This document shows positions 10,527 to 21,285 of a stretch of 64,000 nucleotides of DNA, piece by piece. The stretch lies in NCBI GenBank assembly GCA_903772945.1, contig CAICTM010000073.1, positions 62,001 through 126,000 on the forward strand, given 5' to 3'. This stretch comes from Seminavis robusta (taxonomy: Eukaryota > Bacillariophyta > Bacillariophyceae > Naviculales > Naviculaceae). How positions within the stretch are numbered: the first letter of the stretch is position 1; every line of letters begins with the position of its first letter. The notes beneath the pieces were generated by a model. It saw only the letters and a program-made list of their open reading frames with translations. It was not told the origin of the DNA and did no database searches. Position numbers and translations under genes: made by a program.

Positions 10527-10811
10527 GTGGGGAGTGCGGTGGAATTCGATTCGATTACGGGGAGAGGAAGAACTCAAAAAAAGGGAAATTGTGGTGAAAT
10601 AGGAGCCACAAATGGATGCACATGGGATTGCTGGATCCACATGCAAGTCATTCAACCCACGAGATTCTATCAAAGAACAATCATATGCGATTTTCACGAG
10701 TTTTCCTGACGTACGGTGATTGCGTTTTGGCAGAATCTGGTGGGTTGACGATTTTTGAAGTTCGTGCGGCTGGCTCTAACGTTCTGATTGGTCCTACGCG
10801 AATTCTTTTTC

Positions 10812-10878
10812 CCCATTAATTTCGGTACGGCGAATTGAGAATGCAAAATTACTGATACGGCGTACCGAAATTAATGGG
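10812..10878. repeat. Inverted repeat (hairpin) near the transposon's right end
   Basis: CCCATTAATTTCGGTACG at 10812-10829 is matched by its exact reverse complement at 10861-10878, leaving a 31-bp spacer. It lies inside the right end of the transposon and has no counterpart that I found at the left end. Confidence 0.85.
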
Positions 10879-10919
10879 CAAAAAGAGGGAAAGCAAGCCG
10901 CTTTTTGCCGTTATCTTGA

Positions 10920-10970
10920 TTTCGCGGATGCACGGAGGAATAAAGAGGTTAAAATGACTGGTTAGGAACG
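10920..10970 (-). repeat. Right terminal inverted repeat of the transposon
   Basis: Contains the inverted inner block (10920-10938) and the terminal TGGTTAGGAACG (10959-10970), matching the left end at 7079-7123. Confidence 0.8.
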
Positions 10971-11489
10971 ATCCTGATCCTCAGCTTTCAAAATAGAGAA
11001 ATGAGAGCATGAGAATGGATTTTGCCTGTGGAATAGCTGCACCTCTGGTATGGCACACGTGTACGATCTGTGGGAAGTTTCCCTCCTTGGGACCCTGCTG
11101 CTTGACTCCCAACCATGAAACTGCCTCAACATCTCTACTGGATTAAATTATACTCCCCAGCATCAAATCTCCCTACAGTAGTTCTAAAACAATTAATTGA
11201 CATGCTACTCTGACTTGCTAAAGAGGTGGAGCTGGAGCAACGATGCGAACTCGGAGTGTCCTTCCATTTCCGCACGAAGAAGCGAACGCGTCGACTGAAT
11301 CATTCGTGATCCACCCACCATCTGCGGGGTGATCAAGCGAAGCCCAAGCCAAAGATCCAGGATCCAAGGAAGCCCAAACTATTGGAGGAGACAGAATAGC
11401 ATTCCATCAACCTCTCAGCATCTCATCACAAGCAAGTAGATAGGAGATAGAATAGAAGACAGAAGTAGTACTGTAGTAGATAGGATACA
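10971..11489. other. Upstream region of SDHA
   Basis: About 520 bp between the transposon's right end and the SDHA start codon. It should contain the SDHA promoter and leader. The last 60 bp are rich in AGTAGATAG-like short repeats. No open frame of note was seen. Confidence 0.5.
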
Positions 11490-13919
11490 ATGTTGGGTCT
11501 CTCTTCCTCACTCGCCCGCACCGCGAGCCGCCGTGCTAGCAGTACGTCCATTCGATCTCTGAGTAGTGCTCCCAAATTGACGGGTGATTACAGTGTGGTG
11601 GATCACGAGTACGATGCGGTGGTAGTAGGTGCCGGTGGATCGGGTCTTCGAGCGGCCATGGGTTTGAGTGAAGCTGGCTTCAAGACGGCCTGTGTGACCA
11701 AACTGTTTCCGACCCGTAGTCACACTGTGGCAGCCCAAGGAGGCATCAATGCCGCACTCGGTAACATGAGCAAGGATGACTGGAGATGGCACATGTACGA
11801 TACCGTCAAGGGATCCGATTGGTTGGGAGATCAAGGTGAGTTGACTATTTCTATTCTACTTCAGTCAGTCAGTCAGTCAGTTGAGGAGGAAAGGTTGGCT
11901 GGTTTGTGTGCTTTGATGTGATTTCTTGGAAGAATTGAGTGGGCTTCTCTTGGGTGCTTTTGGCCCGTTTGGTGCTCTATTCATGCAGCCATTGTAGCCT
12001 GGAACTGGCTTTGGAGCTGAGTTGTGCAGGATCAAAGAGTCCCAGAGATCTCACTATTTTCTTTTGTGTTACTCTATTTCATACTGAAAATCACACTACA
12101 ATCCACTCTCTTCTCTAAATCTATTCAACCTCCCACAATCACACGACATTACACTGCAACGGAAATCGTCACATCACAATATCATCCACATTTTCCATCA
12201 TCCACAACATCACTCTACACATCTACACACATCATCAATGATATCTACATCAATAAATAGACGCCATTCACTACATGTGCCGCGAAGCTCCCGCCGCCGT
12301 GCGGGAATTGGAAGAATTCGGCATGCCCTTTAGTCGCACCGAAGATGGACGCATCTACCAACGAGCGTTTGGAGGACAATCCCTCGAATTTGGAAAGGGC
12401 GGACAAGCTCATCGATGTGCCGCGGCTGCCGATCGGACCGGCCATGCCATGCTTCACACTCTCTACGGACGATCCCTCGCATTTGATACCACTTACTTTA
12501 TCGAGTACTTTTGTCTCGACTTGATCATGTCGGAGGAAGATGGAAGTTGTATTGGCGTCATGGCACTCAATATGGAAGATGGGACCATTCATCGCATCAA
12601 GGCCAAGAATACGGTATTGGCGACGGGTGGATACGGACGAGCCTACTTTAGTTGTACCAGTGCCCACACGTGCACGGGAGACGGCAATGCCATGGCCATG
12701 CGAGCGGGATTGGCACAACAAGACAATGAATTCGTACAATTCCATCCCACTGGTATTTACGGCGCCGGGTGTCTCATGACGGAAGGATGTCGTGGAGAAG
12801 GGGGCGTTTTGCGCAATAGTGAAGGAGAACGATTCATGGAACGATACGCTCCTTCGGCCAAGGATTTGGCATCTCGAGATGTTGTCAGTCGAGCCATGAC
12901 GATGGAAATTCGAGAAGGACGTGGTGTCGGACCCAAGAATGATCATGTGAGTATATGTCTGTCTGTTCCGAGGCAAGCCTGGACGTTTCTGGGCGTCGTT
13001 TACTACCTGTTGCTCACACCGCTATTATGTATTATCAATTCATCAGATCTACTTGCACTTGGACCACTTGCCAGCCGACCTTCTCGCGCAGCGTTTGCCG
13101 GGAATCAGTGAGACTGCCGCCATCTTTGCCGGTGTAGACGTTACCAAAGAACCCATCCCTGTTTTGCCCACCGTACACTACAACATGGGAGGTGTTCCTA
13201 CCAATCATTTCGGAGAAGTCTTGCGAACCAACTTCAAGCCAGATGGATCCTACGAGAGTGACGAGGTCGTACCTGGTCTTTTCGCCGCCGGGGAAGTGGC
13301 CAGTGCATCCGTTCATGGCGCCAACCGATTGGGAGCCAATTCCTTGTTGGATATTGTCGTCTTTGGACGCGCCGCCGCCTTGCGCATTGCCGAAACTTCC
13401 AAACCCGGCGACAGCGTACCAGACTTGAAGGACTTGGATGGCATGCAGAGCCTCCAAGACCTCGACGAGATGCGATACAAACAGGGAGAACTCTCCACTG
13501 CCGCTGTGCGCAATGAAATGCAACACGTCATGCAAGAGCATGCCGCCGTGTACCGTACTGCCGATGTACTCGCCGAAGGAGTCAAACAACTCGACCAAGT
13601 CGTCAACAAGTACCAAGATATTGCCGTCACGGACAAGTCGCTGGTCTGGAACACGGACTTGGTGGAAAACTTGGAGCTCAAGAATCTCTTGGCATGCGCA
13701 TCCACCACCATGTACGGAGCGGAAAACCGCAAGGAGTCTCGTGGAGCACATGCTCACGAAAACTACCCCGATCGAAACGACGAGGAATGGATGAAACACA
13801 CCCTGGCATACTTTGATTGGGACAGCAAAAAGACTTCGCTCAAATACCGCCCCATTCACGATTACACATTGGACGAGCAAGAATGTGCCACCGTTCCGCC
13901 CATGGCTCGTGTCTACTAG
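11490..13919 (+). CDS. SDHA: Succinate dehydrogenase flavoprotein subunit, mitochondrial
   Basis: The catalytic FAD subunit of respiratory complex II: it oxidises succinate to fumarate and passes electrons to the iron-sulfur subunit at the inner mitochondrial membrane. Exons are 11490-11835, 12261-12946 and 13047-13919, with introns of 425 and 100 bp that use GTGAG donors; the joined protein has 634 residues, normal for the family. A Ser/Arg-rich mitochondrial presequence leads into the FAD-binding loop [33 protein letters not shown] carries the His that binds FAD covalently. The active-site regions [22 protein letters not shown] and REGRGVGP are present, as is the [14 protein letters not shown] stretch, and the chain ends in the conserved RVY. 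The exon junctions rebuild the expected [14 protein letters not shown] and [12 protein letters not shown] stretches. The long antisense frames here are shadows. Confidence 0.97.
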
Positions 13920-14320
13920 GTAGATGATTGGTGTATGGAATTGAAAACCACACACAGGCAGGAAGATACGATAGTTAGTTGTTAGAGGCATCCATTGATC
14001 ATACCGGTACAATTTATTGATCCAGGGTGCAAGTAGTACATACGGTTTTTGGGCAAGGACCCAGAGTAGTTCGAATTGAACTTAGTACTGTAGTAACCTT
14101 GCTCAAGAACTGCATTCAGCTGCGCGGAGCCATTCGATTGAATCATTCATGTGATACTTTGGGTATTTTTATGTTTCCATTATCGACATGGTTTTTTATC
14201 CGTGTTGTGCAAACCATGGATGTCAGTAGCTAGCTAGGCAAAGAATAGACTACTATTTTTAAGCTTACAATTACGTCCAGTCCATAAATTAAAGATTACT
14301 CATTTTGTTGTTGCTTACTG
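13920..14320. other. Convergent 3' intergenic region
   Basis: 400 bp between the ends of SDHA (+) and the kinase (-). It should hold both 3' untranslated regions and polyadenylation sites. It is AT-rich and no gene is seen. Confidence 0.5.
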
Positions 14321-17300
14321 CTACCAAGGCTTCTTGTCTGCTCCTTGATTCTTGTTTTTCTTTATGTTTTGCTCGAAGACACTCATGCGATTCTTCAAGC
14401 TTCCTCGTAGGTTGTCATCGCCGCCCCCGGAATTCCGTCGGACTGCGGGCTCTGATCCTGCCAACAAATCCGCTTCGTCATTGGAACCATTGCGTGCAAC
14501 CGGTTCTTGGAACTCTCCGGTGGTCTTCATTTTGGGAACCTTCGCCTTGACAGTCTTTGGGGAGGACGAAGGAATGCCATCGCGAGGCACGCTGGCCTTT
14601 TTGCCCTTGGGAGATGTCAGCCCCTTGGTAGCGCCCCGACCCTTGTTCGAAGGGAAGAAAGCTTTGATCACACCACCGGTACCCTTGAAATTGTTCATGC
14701 GGTCTCGGATACTCGGCGCAGCCCCCGCACTCGAGCGCTTGCCAGTAGGTTCCGGCGCCGACTCCTCTACTTCCTTTCGCTGCTGGATAGAAGTCTGAGT
14801 TGGGATCGCTGGGACGCTGGCACTGCTGCTGTTTGGATTTTGGCTTTTTTGTTGCTTTTTGTAATTGCTGGAAGATGGCAGATCAGAGAGCATATCTCCG
14901 AGACCACCACCTTTCTTTTTCTCCTTGGTTTTTTCCTTGGTGCCGCCCGTTGCACTGCCGCGTCTGCTGCTATCCATGTGCTTGCTGCTGTTGTCCATGC
15001 CCTTCTTTTTCTCCTTGGTGCCAGTTTCACTGCGTCTGCTGCTATCCATGTGTTTGCTGCTACCGTCCAAGCCTTTCTTTTTCTCCTTGGCGCCAGTTTC
15101 ACTGCGTCTGCTGTCGTCCATGCGGCGATTACTGTTGTCCATCCGCTTGCTACCCTCGTCCACGCCAGAAGGAGAGGTGTCTGATTTCTTCTCTTCTGGA
15201 GGGGCATCTTCGGCAGGTTTGTCGGCTTTTTTCTCCGCAGTCTTGACTGGCTTTTTGGGTGGAGCTGGCTTTTTCTCCGGTGCAGCAGCTTTGGCAGGTG
15301 CCTTGGGAGGCGGACTTGCTTTCCTCGCGGGAGCTTTTGCCTGAGCTTTTTCCTTTTTGGTTGACTCGTCCGATGCAGCAGATTTTGCAGGAGGACTTGC
15401 TTGCCTCTCGGGAGCTTTTGCAGGAGACTTTTCCTTTTTGGTTGACACCTCCTTCGGCGGCGTTGCCTTTTTGGAATCCGGAGATTTTGCCTTTTCTGGA
15501 GATTTTGCCTTTTTGCTTGGGGAACTGTTATTGCCCGATGAGGATGATCCCGAAGAACTGGAGCTGGATGACGAGGAGGAAGAGGACGAAGACGACGAAT
15601 CCGAAGCATCCGACATTGCTCGCGATCGTGAGGCTGGCTTGGGAGAAGAATCCTTCTTCTTGGGCGTCTTTGTTGTCGGCTTGGGACCATCCTCCTTCTT
15701 CTTTTCCTTCTTTTCCGGCTTTGTTGTCGGCTTTGTGGCGGCAGCTTCTGACTTCTTGGGTTCTGCCGCATTTTTCTTGGCATCCGAGTCCTCTTTTTTC
15801 GCTGCCGGCTGCTGTGGCTTGACTGGTTTTTTGCCTCTTCGCGGTTCTGTCTTTGGTTCGGCACGTTGCGTCATGAAACCACTCTTGGTACGGGTGACAC
15901 CCTTCTTGTGTCCTCCAGGTCGTCGCATGGGCGAATTTTCTCGCGAATTGGGTTTCACTACAATACCCGCGGGAGGTGGTGTTAATGTTCGTCTAATGGC
16001 TGGCTCATCGTCCATCGAATGCTCGGAAGCACCAGAAAGAGCCGAAACATCGGACGATCCCGACAGCGTGCGGCAGAAGGGTGCGTGATCCGCAGCAGAC
16101 GACCGACGTCGTGGAATTAGCAGTGCCGACTTGGCCGTGATTCTCTTGGAAGAAGTGGTCGAGATATTGTCGTCGCTTTCGCTGGCACGTTTCCGAGCTT
16201 CTTCCAAGAGCTTGTCTTCCTCATCCTGTTCTTCCTGCGTCTTTTCTGCAACGGCAGTGTTCTTGAACATGCTATCCTTGAACTGGTCAAAATTGACTTT
16301 TCCACTCCCGGTGGTATCTACCTGATTCATAATCTTATCAATGACTTCGTCTGGGACTTCCTCTCCTCCACCAACAGTCTTCATGACTTCGACCATGTCC
16401 GCTCTTGAGATGACTCCATCTCCATCGTTATCAAACATTTCAAAAGCCTTGCGTAGATTGTGTGTGGATAGCAACGTTTCCTCGTTCACGGCCGCCACGA
16501 CAAAGTCAGAATACTCGATAATCCCGTCCTGATTCATGTCGACTTCTTGGAAGAGTGAATCGAGATCCTTTTCGGGAAAGTCCTCTCCGAAGATGCTCTT
16601 GTATCCGACCTGCACTTCTGGTCGACCCAACTTTCCATCCGAGTCGGTGTCCATACTCCGAAAGAGCTTATCGATGGATTCCTTTTCTGATTTGGTAAGG
16701 AGCTGCGATGCGATAAATGTGCACGTGGCTTGTTTCAATTTGGATTGTGCGTGGAATTTTTGCAAATTGTGCATGGCGCCGATGCAATCATCAGCGGCGC
16801 TCTTGTAGAAATCGGAGTTGATGTCGGATCTACACTTGCGTACCCACGGATGTTCTAATGCCTCCGAGGTCGTCAATCGGTCCTTTTCTTCGTATGCGAG
16901 GCATTTGGTAACGAAATCTTTGGCTTCGTCGCTAATGTTTTCCCATTCGGGAATGTCCAATTCGAATTCACCCATTTCGACGAGTACGGCTGTTTCGGGG
17001 TCGGTGTGTCCTTCGAACGGATTGAATCCGGCGAGGACAATGTAGGCAATGACCCCCACGGCCCAGACATCTGTTTTTTGTCCGTAGGGTTCTTCCAGCA
17101 TGGCCTGCGGTGACATGTATGCCGCGGTCCCCTTTTGTTCGCTCATGGTGTGATTTTCGTCGCAGGGCACGGCGAATCCAAAATCGATGAGTTTGATTTC
17201 GTGCAGGGCCTTGTTCTGCTCCAATAGAATATTCTCCGGTTTTAGGTCTCTGTGTACAAAGTTGTTCTTGTGGCAGTAATTGATACTGGAGAGTACCTGA

Positions 17301-17785
17301 TTCATGAGGATGGCGGCATCCGCTTCGGGAAAACATCCAGTTTCTTCCATGGCCTCTAGCTCATCTAGTAGATCTCCACCCTTACAGATATCCGTAACAA
17401 TGTAGAAATGTTTATCTTCTTCGAACAGTTCGTACATTTTGAGAATGTTGGGATGATCGAGTCCACGAAGTACGTTGAATTCGTCAATGATTTTTTGATT
17501 TTCTTCGGGGTTCCATTTTGATTTTTCAATCTTTTTGACGGCTCGTTCGGCGCCGGATTCCTTGTGTACGGCCTTGAATACGACACCGTAGGCACCCTCG
17601 TTGAGTTCTTGGACTAGCTCGTAATAGTCTTCGATACTCTTGCTCTTGCGTTGTGTGACGAAAATGGACGATCGGAATTTGAAGGTGTGATTCCGACCCA
17701 CGCCTCGTTTTCCTGGAGCCATGCGACCGCCACCGGGAGCTTTTCGCGGTTGGCGGACTTTGGGGGGAGCTTTTTTGGGTGGCAT
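14321..17785 (-). CDS. Calcium-dependent protein kinase (CDPK) with very long disordered tail
   Basis: A single-exon 1154-residue Ser/Thr kinase of the CDPK type. The kinase domain spans about residues 53-315: AVKKIEK holds the ATP Lys, FVHRDLKPEN the catalytic loop and LIDFGFA the metal-binding Asp. Four EF-hands follow at about 380-530, with loops starting DTDSDGKLG, DMNQDGIIE, DNDGDGVIS and DTTGSGKVN. From about residue 540 the protein is low-complexity Lys/Ser/Pro/Ala, with a long Ser run (near + strand 15545-15600) and a Met-Asp-Ser-rich repeat (14920-15160). Oddities: the usual APE motif reads SPQ, the glycine loop starts LNEGAYG, and residue 2 is Pro, so N-myristoylation is not expected. 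Calcium should activate it through the EF-hands. Usual CDPKs are about 500-600 residues; the tail may act in scaffolding or localisation (inference). Confidence 0.93.
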   Translation of the reverse strand: MPPKKAPPKVRQPRKAPGGGRMAPGKRGVGRNHTFKFRSSIFVTQRKSKSIEDYYELVQELNEGAYGVVFKAVHKESGAERAVKKIEKSKWNPEENQKIIDEFNVLRGLDHPNILKMYELFEEDKHFYIVTDICKGGDLLDELEAMEETGCFPEADAAILMNQVLSSINYCHKNNFVHRDLKPENILLEQNKALHEIKLIDFGFAVPCDENHTMSEQKGTAAYMSPQAMLEEPYGQKTDVWAVGVIAYIVLAGFNPFEGHTDPETAVLVEMGEFELDIPEWENISDEAKDFVTKCLAYEEKDRLTTSEALEHPWVRKCRSDINSDFYKSAADDCIGAMHNLQKFHAQSKLKQATCTFIASQLLTKSEKESIDKLFRSMDTDSDGKLGRPEVQVGYKSIFGEDFPEKDLDSLFQEVDMNQDGIIEYSDFVVAAVNEETLLSTHNLRKAFEMFDNDGDGVISRADMVEVMKTVGGGEEVPDEVIDKIMNQVDTTGSGKVNFDQFKDSMFKNTAVAEKTQEEQDEEDKLLEEARKRASESDDNISTTSSKRITAKSALLIPRRRSSAADHAPFCRTLSGSSDVSALSGASEHSMDDEPAIRRTLTPPPAGIVVKPNSRENSPMRRPGGHKKGVTRTKSGFMTQRAEPKTEPRRGKKPVKPQQPAAKKEDSDAKKNAAEPKKSEAAATKPTTKPEKKEKKKEDGPKPTTKTPKKKDSSPKPASRSRAMSDASDSSSSSSSSSSSSSSSSGSSSSGNNSSPSKKAKSPEKAKSPDSKKATPPKEVSTKKEKSPAKAPERQASPPAKSAASDESTKKEKAQAKAPARKASPPPKAPAKAAAPEKKPAPPKKPVKTAEKKADKPAEDAPPEEKKSDTSPSGVDEGSKRMDNSNRRMDDSRRSETGAKEKKKGLDGSSKHMDSSRRSETGTKEKKKGMDNSSKHMDSSRRGSATGGTKEKTKEKKKGGGLGDMLSDLPSSSNYKKQQKSQNPNSSSASVPAIPTQTSIQQRKEVEESAPEPTGKRSSAGAAPSIRDRMNNFKGTGGVIKAFFPSNKGRGATKGLTSPKGKKASVPRDGIPSSSPKTVKAKVPKMKTTGEFQEPVARNGSNDEADLLAGSEPAVRRNSGGGDDNLRGSLKNRMSVFEQNIKKNKNQGADKKPW
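14920..15160 (-). repeat. In-frame tandem repeats coding the kinase tail
   Basis: On the minus strand this codes three to four degenerate ~27-residue units built from KHMDSSRRSETG followed by KEKKKG. The DNA units are clearly duplicated: the words CTGCGTCTGCTG and CTTTTTCTCCTTGG recur at regular spacing. Confidence 0.8.
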
Positions 17786-20574
17786 TTTGGCTTATTTATT
17801 TCTTGTGTGTGAAGATTTGAAGATAAATGGATTTGTTGTGTGTCTGTCTACCCTATCAAGATAAGTCTTCCTGATCCTTCCTGATACTGGCTTCTACCTT
17901 CCGAGGCTGATAATGGATGGATATTGCTTCCTTTTTCCCTTCCTTAGCAGGTTGGCCTGGTCTGATATGGTCTGCTACCCTTCCAAAATTGATACCTTTC
18001 TATCCGACTTTTTGACTTGGTCTAGTCTCAGTCAGCTTAATTCAACTTCAGCTAGAGAGAAGTGGTTTGACCTGATTTGATCTGATTGACAGTTTGTCGT
18101 GATGGGGATTGCCGCTTGCTTGTTGCAGATTCCAAACCTCACAACTAACGAGCTAATTCGTGCTTGACAATGTCGGTACACTCCAAACCTCCACAATGCT
18201 GATATCCCTTTGTCCTTCTGCCGTGGTATATCAATCAAACGCCTCGATCAATTAATTAATTCGCAACCAGATAGATCGACCCAGATTCACTCTGCGGAAT
18301 CTTAAGGGCTGCCGTGGGAAAGCGTGACCTGACCGCCAACGGTATCACCTCTGAGTTGCCTCCGCTACCGGTAGCAATGTAGATTAATACAGAAATGGTG
18401 TGTATACCTTTCGCTCCTAGTAGCTAGCTAGAGCTTCGGTACCATTCACCGCACACCTCTGATGGATACGATCACAAAGATAACACTCCAACAAGAATGG
18501 TACACAAGGGAGAGGGCAATCTGGCACAGATATGTGGCAAGGCAAAGGAACCACAACGAGTGGATGGGTAGCATCGGCGGCAACTCACACGGCAATACAT
18601 TGAACATGCATCTCTGAATCTAAGCAGTATCCACCGGTACGCACTACCGCGCCACGTACATATGCACTTACTATTGCCAAAATGACTACTGTATAATCGA
18701 CAATAATTCCTGTTTGTTCAGTGCGGTACTAAAGGCAGTTCATGCCGGATTCAGATTATTAAGGACTTATTGATGGTGTCTTATGTGTTTATCACGAATG
18801 TCTCCTGGGGAAAAGACAATAGTTAATGGCTCGTAGGTCGATGGAAATCTGAGTCTGCGGTGTTGGACCCTTGACCTTTTCATCGATGAAGCTCAGGATA
18901 GGATTATCGGTGGGTTGCGTTTTTCGTCCACACACTCTCAACATCCAATGCATCTGTGCGAGCTGGCGATTACCCAGCTCGGTGGGCTGAGAAACGGAAC
19001 ATGCATCGTGAGATCTGACAGCCATCAATGCATCGACATCTACCTAGTAACTAGTAGCAGTTGTCATTTCAAAATGATAAGAGTTCCTCCCTTGTGGCCT
19101 TGTGGACCAACCACCATAAAACAGAGATACGGTTGATGAGTCGAAGCAGGAAATACCTGGGAAAATGCGGTACTAGCCCGTGATTTAGCTGTTCCCTGAA
19201 CGAACGACGTCCGGCCGGAACCATCTAGTATGACACCAAACCGGCTGCTGCAAACCAAAACCAAAACCAAAACCTGCCCTACTAGCTAGATAATAGCCAG
19301 GCAAGAAACCAGATTATTTGCTCATTGATGGCTGCTTGGCTTGGTGGATGGCTCACCTGATGCAGGTTTTGGTTCTGGAGTTGGGCCAACGCAAAGGGAC
19401 AGGGGTAGAGAGCTCTGTGTTGGCGCAGACAGGGTCTCCCCAAGGCGATCGTCATTTTCTTTTGAAATTCGGTTGTCGTTTTCCCATCCAGCCTTGTTTT
19501 TGGTTGTCTGTTGGTGGCAATGTGGCTGCCAATCATGTGTTGGTGAAAATACACGGTCAAGTTGGTGACGGCATGATAACTTGTTTTTGTCTTCCTACTA
19601 ATAACCTATTTGAGAAGGCAAAGCGCACCATTTTACTTCCGGCTTGGTCCAATCCTTCTTCTCGGAATATCCTGTTATTGCTTGTAGCAGCAAGTTTAGA
19701 TGCTGTGAGGCCTTATGGATCGCACAAAGTGCTAGCCATATGGCAGCATGCATGGTGCAGAAAGAACTTGAATGTCAGAAAAAGAAGAAAAATCAGCGCG
19801 TATCGTATTTGCGTGAGCAAGCTTCAACTCCATGCACACAAGAACAAACAAACAAACATATCTGGACCAGCCCCTTGTTCCGCTGCAATGTCCTGCATCC
19901 TGACGGTGTAGCAGCCCGCAGCTTCGTCAAAATGGTCAAGTGTTGTCAGATTAAACTGAAATGGTTCTTCCCCACGTTGCGGGGGGGCCGTGAATAGTAT
20001 TGACAGGTTTGAATGTGAAGGAATCCGTGTCGGCATTGGCATTGAGAATCCAAAGCATGCAGAGCACCTCGTCTCCTTTCTTCCATTGTTGCCTACAGGG
20101 AAAGATGGGTGAAACCAACTCCTTTGTTTGGGTTTCGGTTTTGCTCTGTGTGCCACCCATTCTGTTGGGCACCTATCCTCTGGGTTACCGTACGGCAAAG
20201 TTCATGGCCCTGTAGTGCTGGCAATAATCATGGGCATCGAAAGCGACTGGGGACAACAAGAAAGGCTTGGCAACTACGGCAAATGGGGGTTTGTTGTAAT
20301 CGGCTGCAGAACAACGCCTGGATTGGCATCGTGCCTCATACTATGGCCGTTTTGGTTCCAGTACATGTCGTCTGTTCCCAGTTCTCCGTCAAGCTAAGCG
20401 GTTGGATCATAGGGGATTCCCGGTACCACGTCTCACGCGCAAGCAGGTCTCGTACACTTTTAATGTAAGATTCACACAGCAAGCAATTTTCCATTCGCAC
20501 ATTCCTCGGATCTGATCCATCCAGCATGGTGACATTGTCCTTGATCCTTTGGACACTGTTGAATTGCACTCACC
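17786..20574. other. Intergenic, 2.8 kb, no gene supported
   Basis: Upstream of the kinase and of the next gene. The longest frame (19318-19911) has no protein-like composition or recognisable motif and looks like chance. A short CCAAAA run occurs near 19252-19275. Many CTAG and TACCGG palindromes are scattered through it. No tRNA or rRNA was recognised. Confidence 0.45.
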
Positions 20575-21285
20575 ATGGTCCCATTTCTCCGATCAACACC
20601 GATAGAGACCTCAGCAACTACAATCATCAACAACAACAGCAACAACATGGTATTTGGATGGATGTGTTACCAAAGGCGCAATGCTAACGAGAGCGTTGAC
20701 TTCACCGAAGCCTCTGCGTCGGATGCCGATGCTTTGTTCGGTTCCAATTCCATCTCGGACGACAGCCTTTCGTTTCAGAGGTCTGATCAAGTTCTCTGCG
20801 TCGTAACTTACCTTGATTTGACCAGTTATCTCAGCCCCGATCTCTTCACCATGGCTCCCGTAAACATTCATGGCTACCCCCGAGGCGCAGGAAGCAGTGG
20901 AGGGGAGAGATCTGGACCCCACCGCTATGTACTGGCAACAGTCACACAAGTTCACCGTGATGGGGATGGCCGATGCTGCTCTTATACAGTGAAGAGGGCC
21001 GACACGGGGACAGAGCAGAGAGCTGCAAGAGGTATGTTCTTGTCTAAAGTGTTTTGTTGAGCACCAGCTATCTGTGGCCATCGGTAGCTAGTTTTGAAAG
21101 ATGGAAATCTCACCACGTACCACAACTTCTAATGACTAAACTCAGAATGGCTAGAGCCTTTGGGAAACCCAGAGGGTATAGAAGCGGCTACACTTGCAGC
21201 TGCAATAACGACAAGATCCAAAAAGGAGGAACGGCCCAAAACTCCAGCTCGACGGCGTTCCCTGCTGACTTGGGCTGGTAGATAA
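20575..21285 (+). CDS. Small two-exon protein with compact conserved-looking domain, unknown
   Basis: Exon 1 (20575-21031) and exon 2 (21146-21285) join across a 114-bp intron with a GTATGT donor and CTCAG acceptor. The join turns a frame that stops soon after the donor into TEQRAAREWLEPLGNPEG, giving a 198-residue protein. The C-terminal half reads as one small beta-rich unit: RYVLATVTQVHRDGDG, then CCSYTVKRADTGTEQRA, then EWLEPL, followed by a basic tail (RSKKEERPKTPARRR). This looks like an SH3- or Tudor-like barrel, but that is a guess from strand pattern only. The N-terminal half is Ser/Asp/Asn-rich. The Met at 20647 (MVFGWMCYQ) is an alternative start. A 54-bp in-frame stretch at 20781-20834 has GT/AG ends and could be a retained or optional intron. 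Confidence 0.6.

Larger units (their letters stand above)
7079..10970. mobile_element. PIF/Harbinger-like DNA transposon, about 3.9 kb
   Basis: The ends are inverted copies of each other. The left end at 7079-7090 reads CGTTCCTAACCA and the right end at 10959-10970 is its exact reverse complement. A second matching block, CCTCCGTGCAT(A/C)CGCGAAA, lies inside at 7105-7123 and, inverted, at 10920-10938, with one mismatch. Between them are a DDE transposase (+) and a convergent 596-residue ORF (-), the usual two-gene design of this superfamily. Both ORFs are intact, so the copy may be recent and autonomous. I could not see the 3-bp target-site duplication expected for PIF/Harbinger: the flanks are GTG on the left and ATC on the right. 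The true ends may therefore lie a few bases away, or the CG at both ends may be a duplicated dinucleotide. Confidence 0.85.

Noticed and set aside
10440-10697. Arg/Cys- and Thr-repeat frames across the CAACGA microsatellite
   Set aside because: Any frame through a 6-bp repeat stays open; these are products of the microsatellite.
12245-14012. Long minus-strand frames opposite SDHA
   Set aside because: They are complements of strongly conserved SDHA codons; their translations have no protein character.
14500-16100. Long plus-strand and second minus-strand frames over the kinase tail
   Set aside because: The Ser/Lys/Pro-rich repeats leave other frames open by composition; the kinase frame is the only one joined to real domains.
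19318-19911. A 197-codon frame as a gene
   Set aside because: Random-looking composition, no motif, no splice support and nothing conserved that I recognise.
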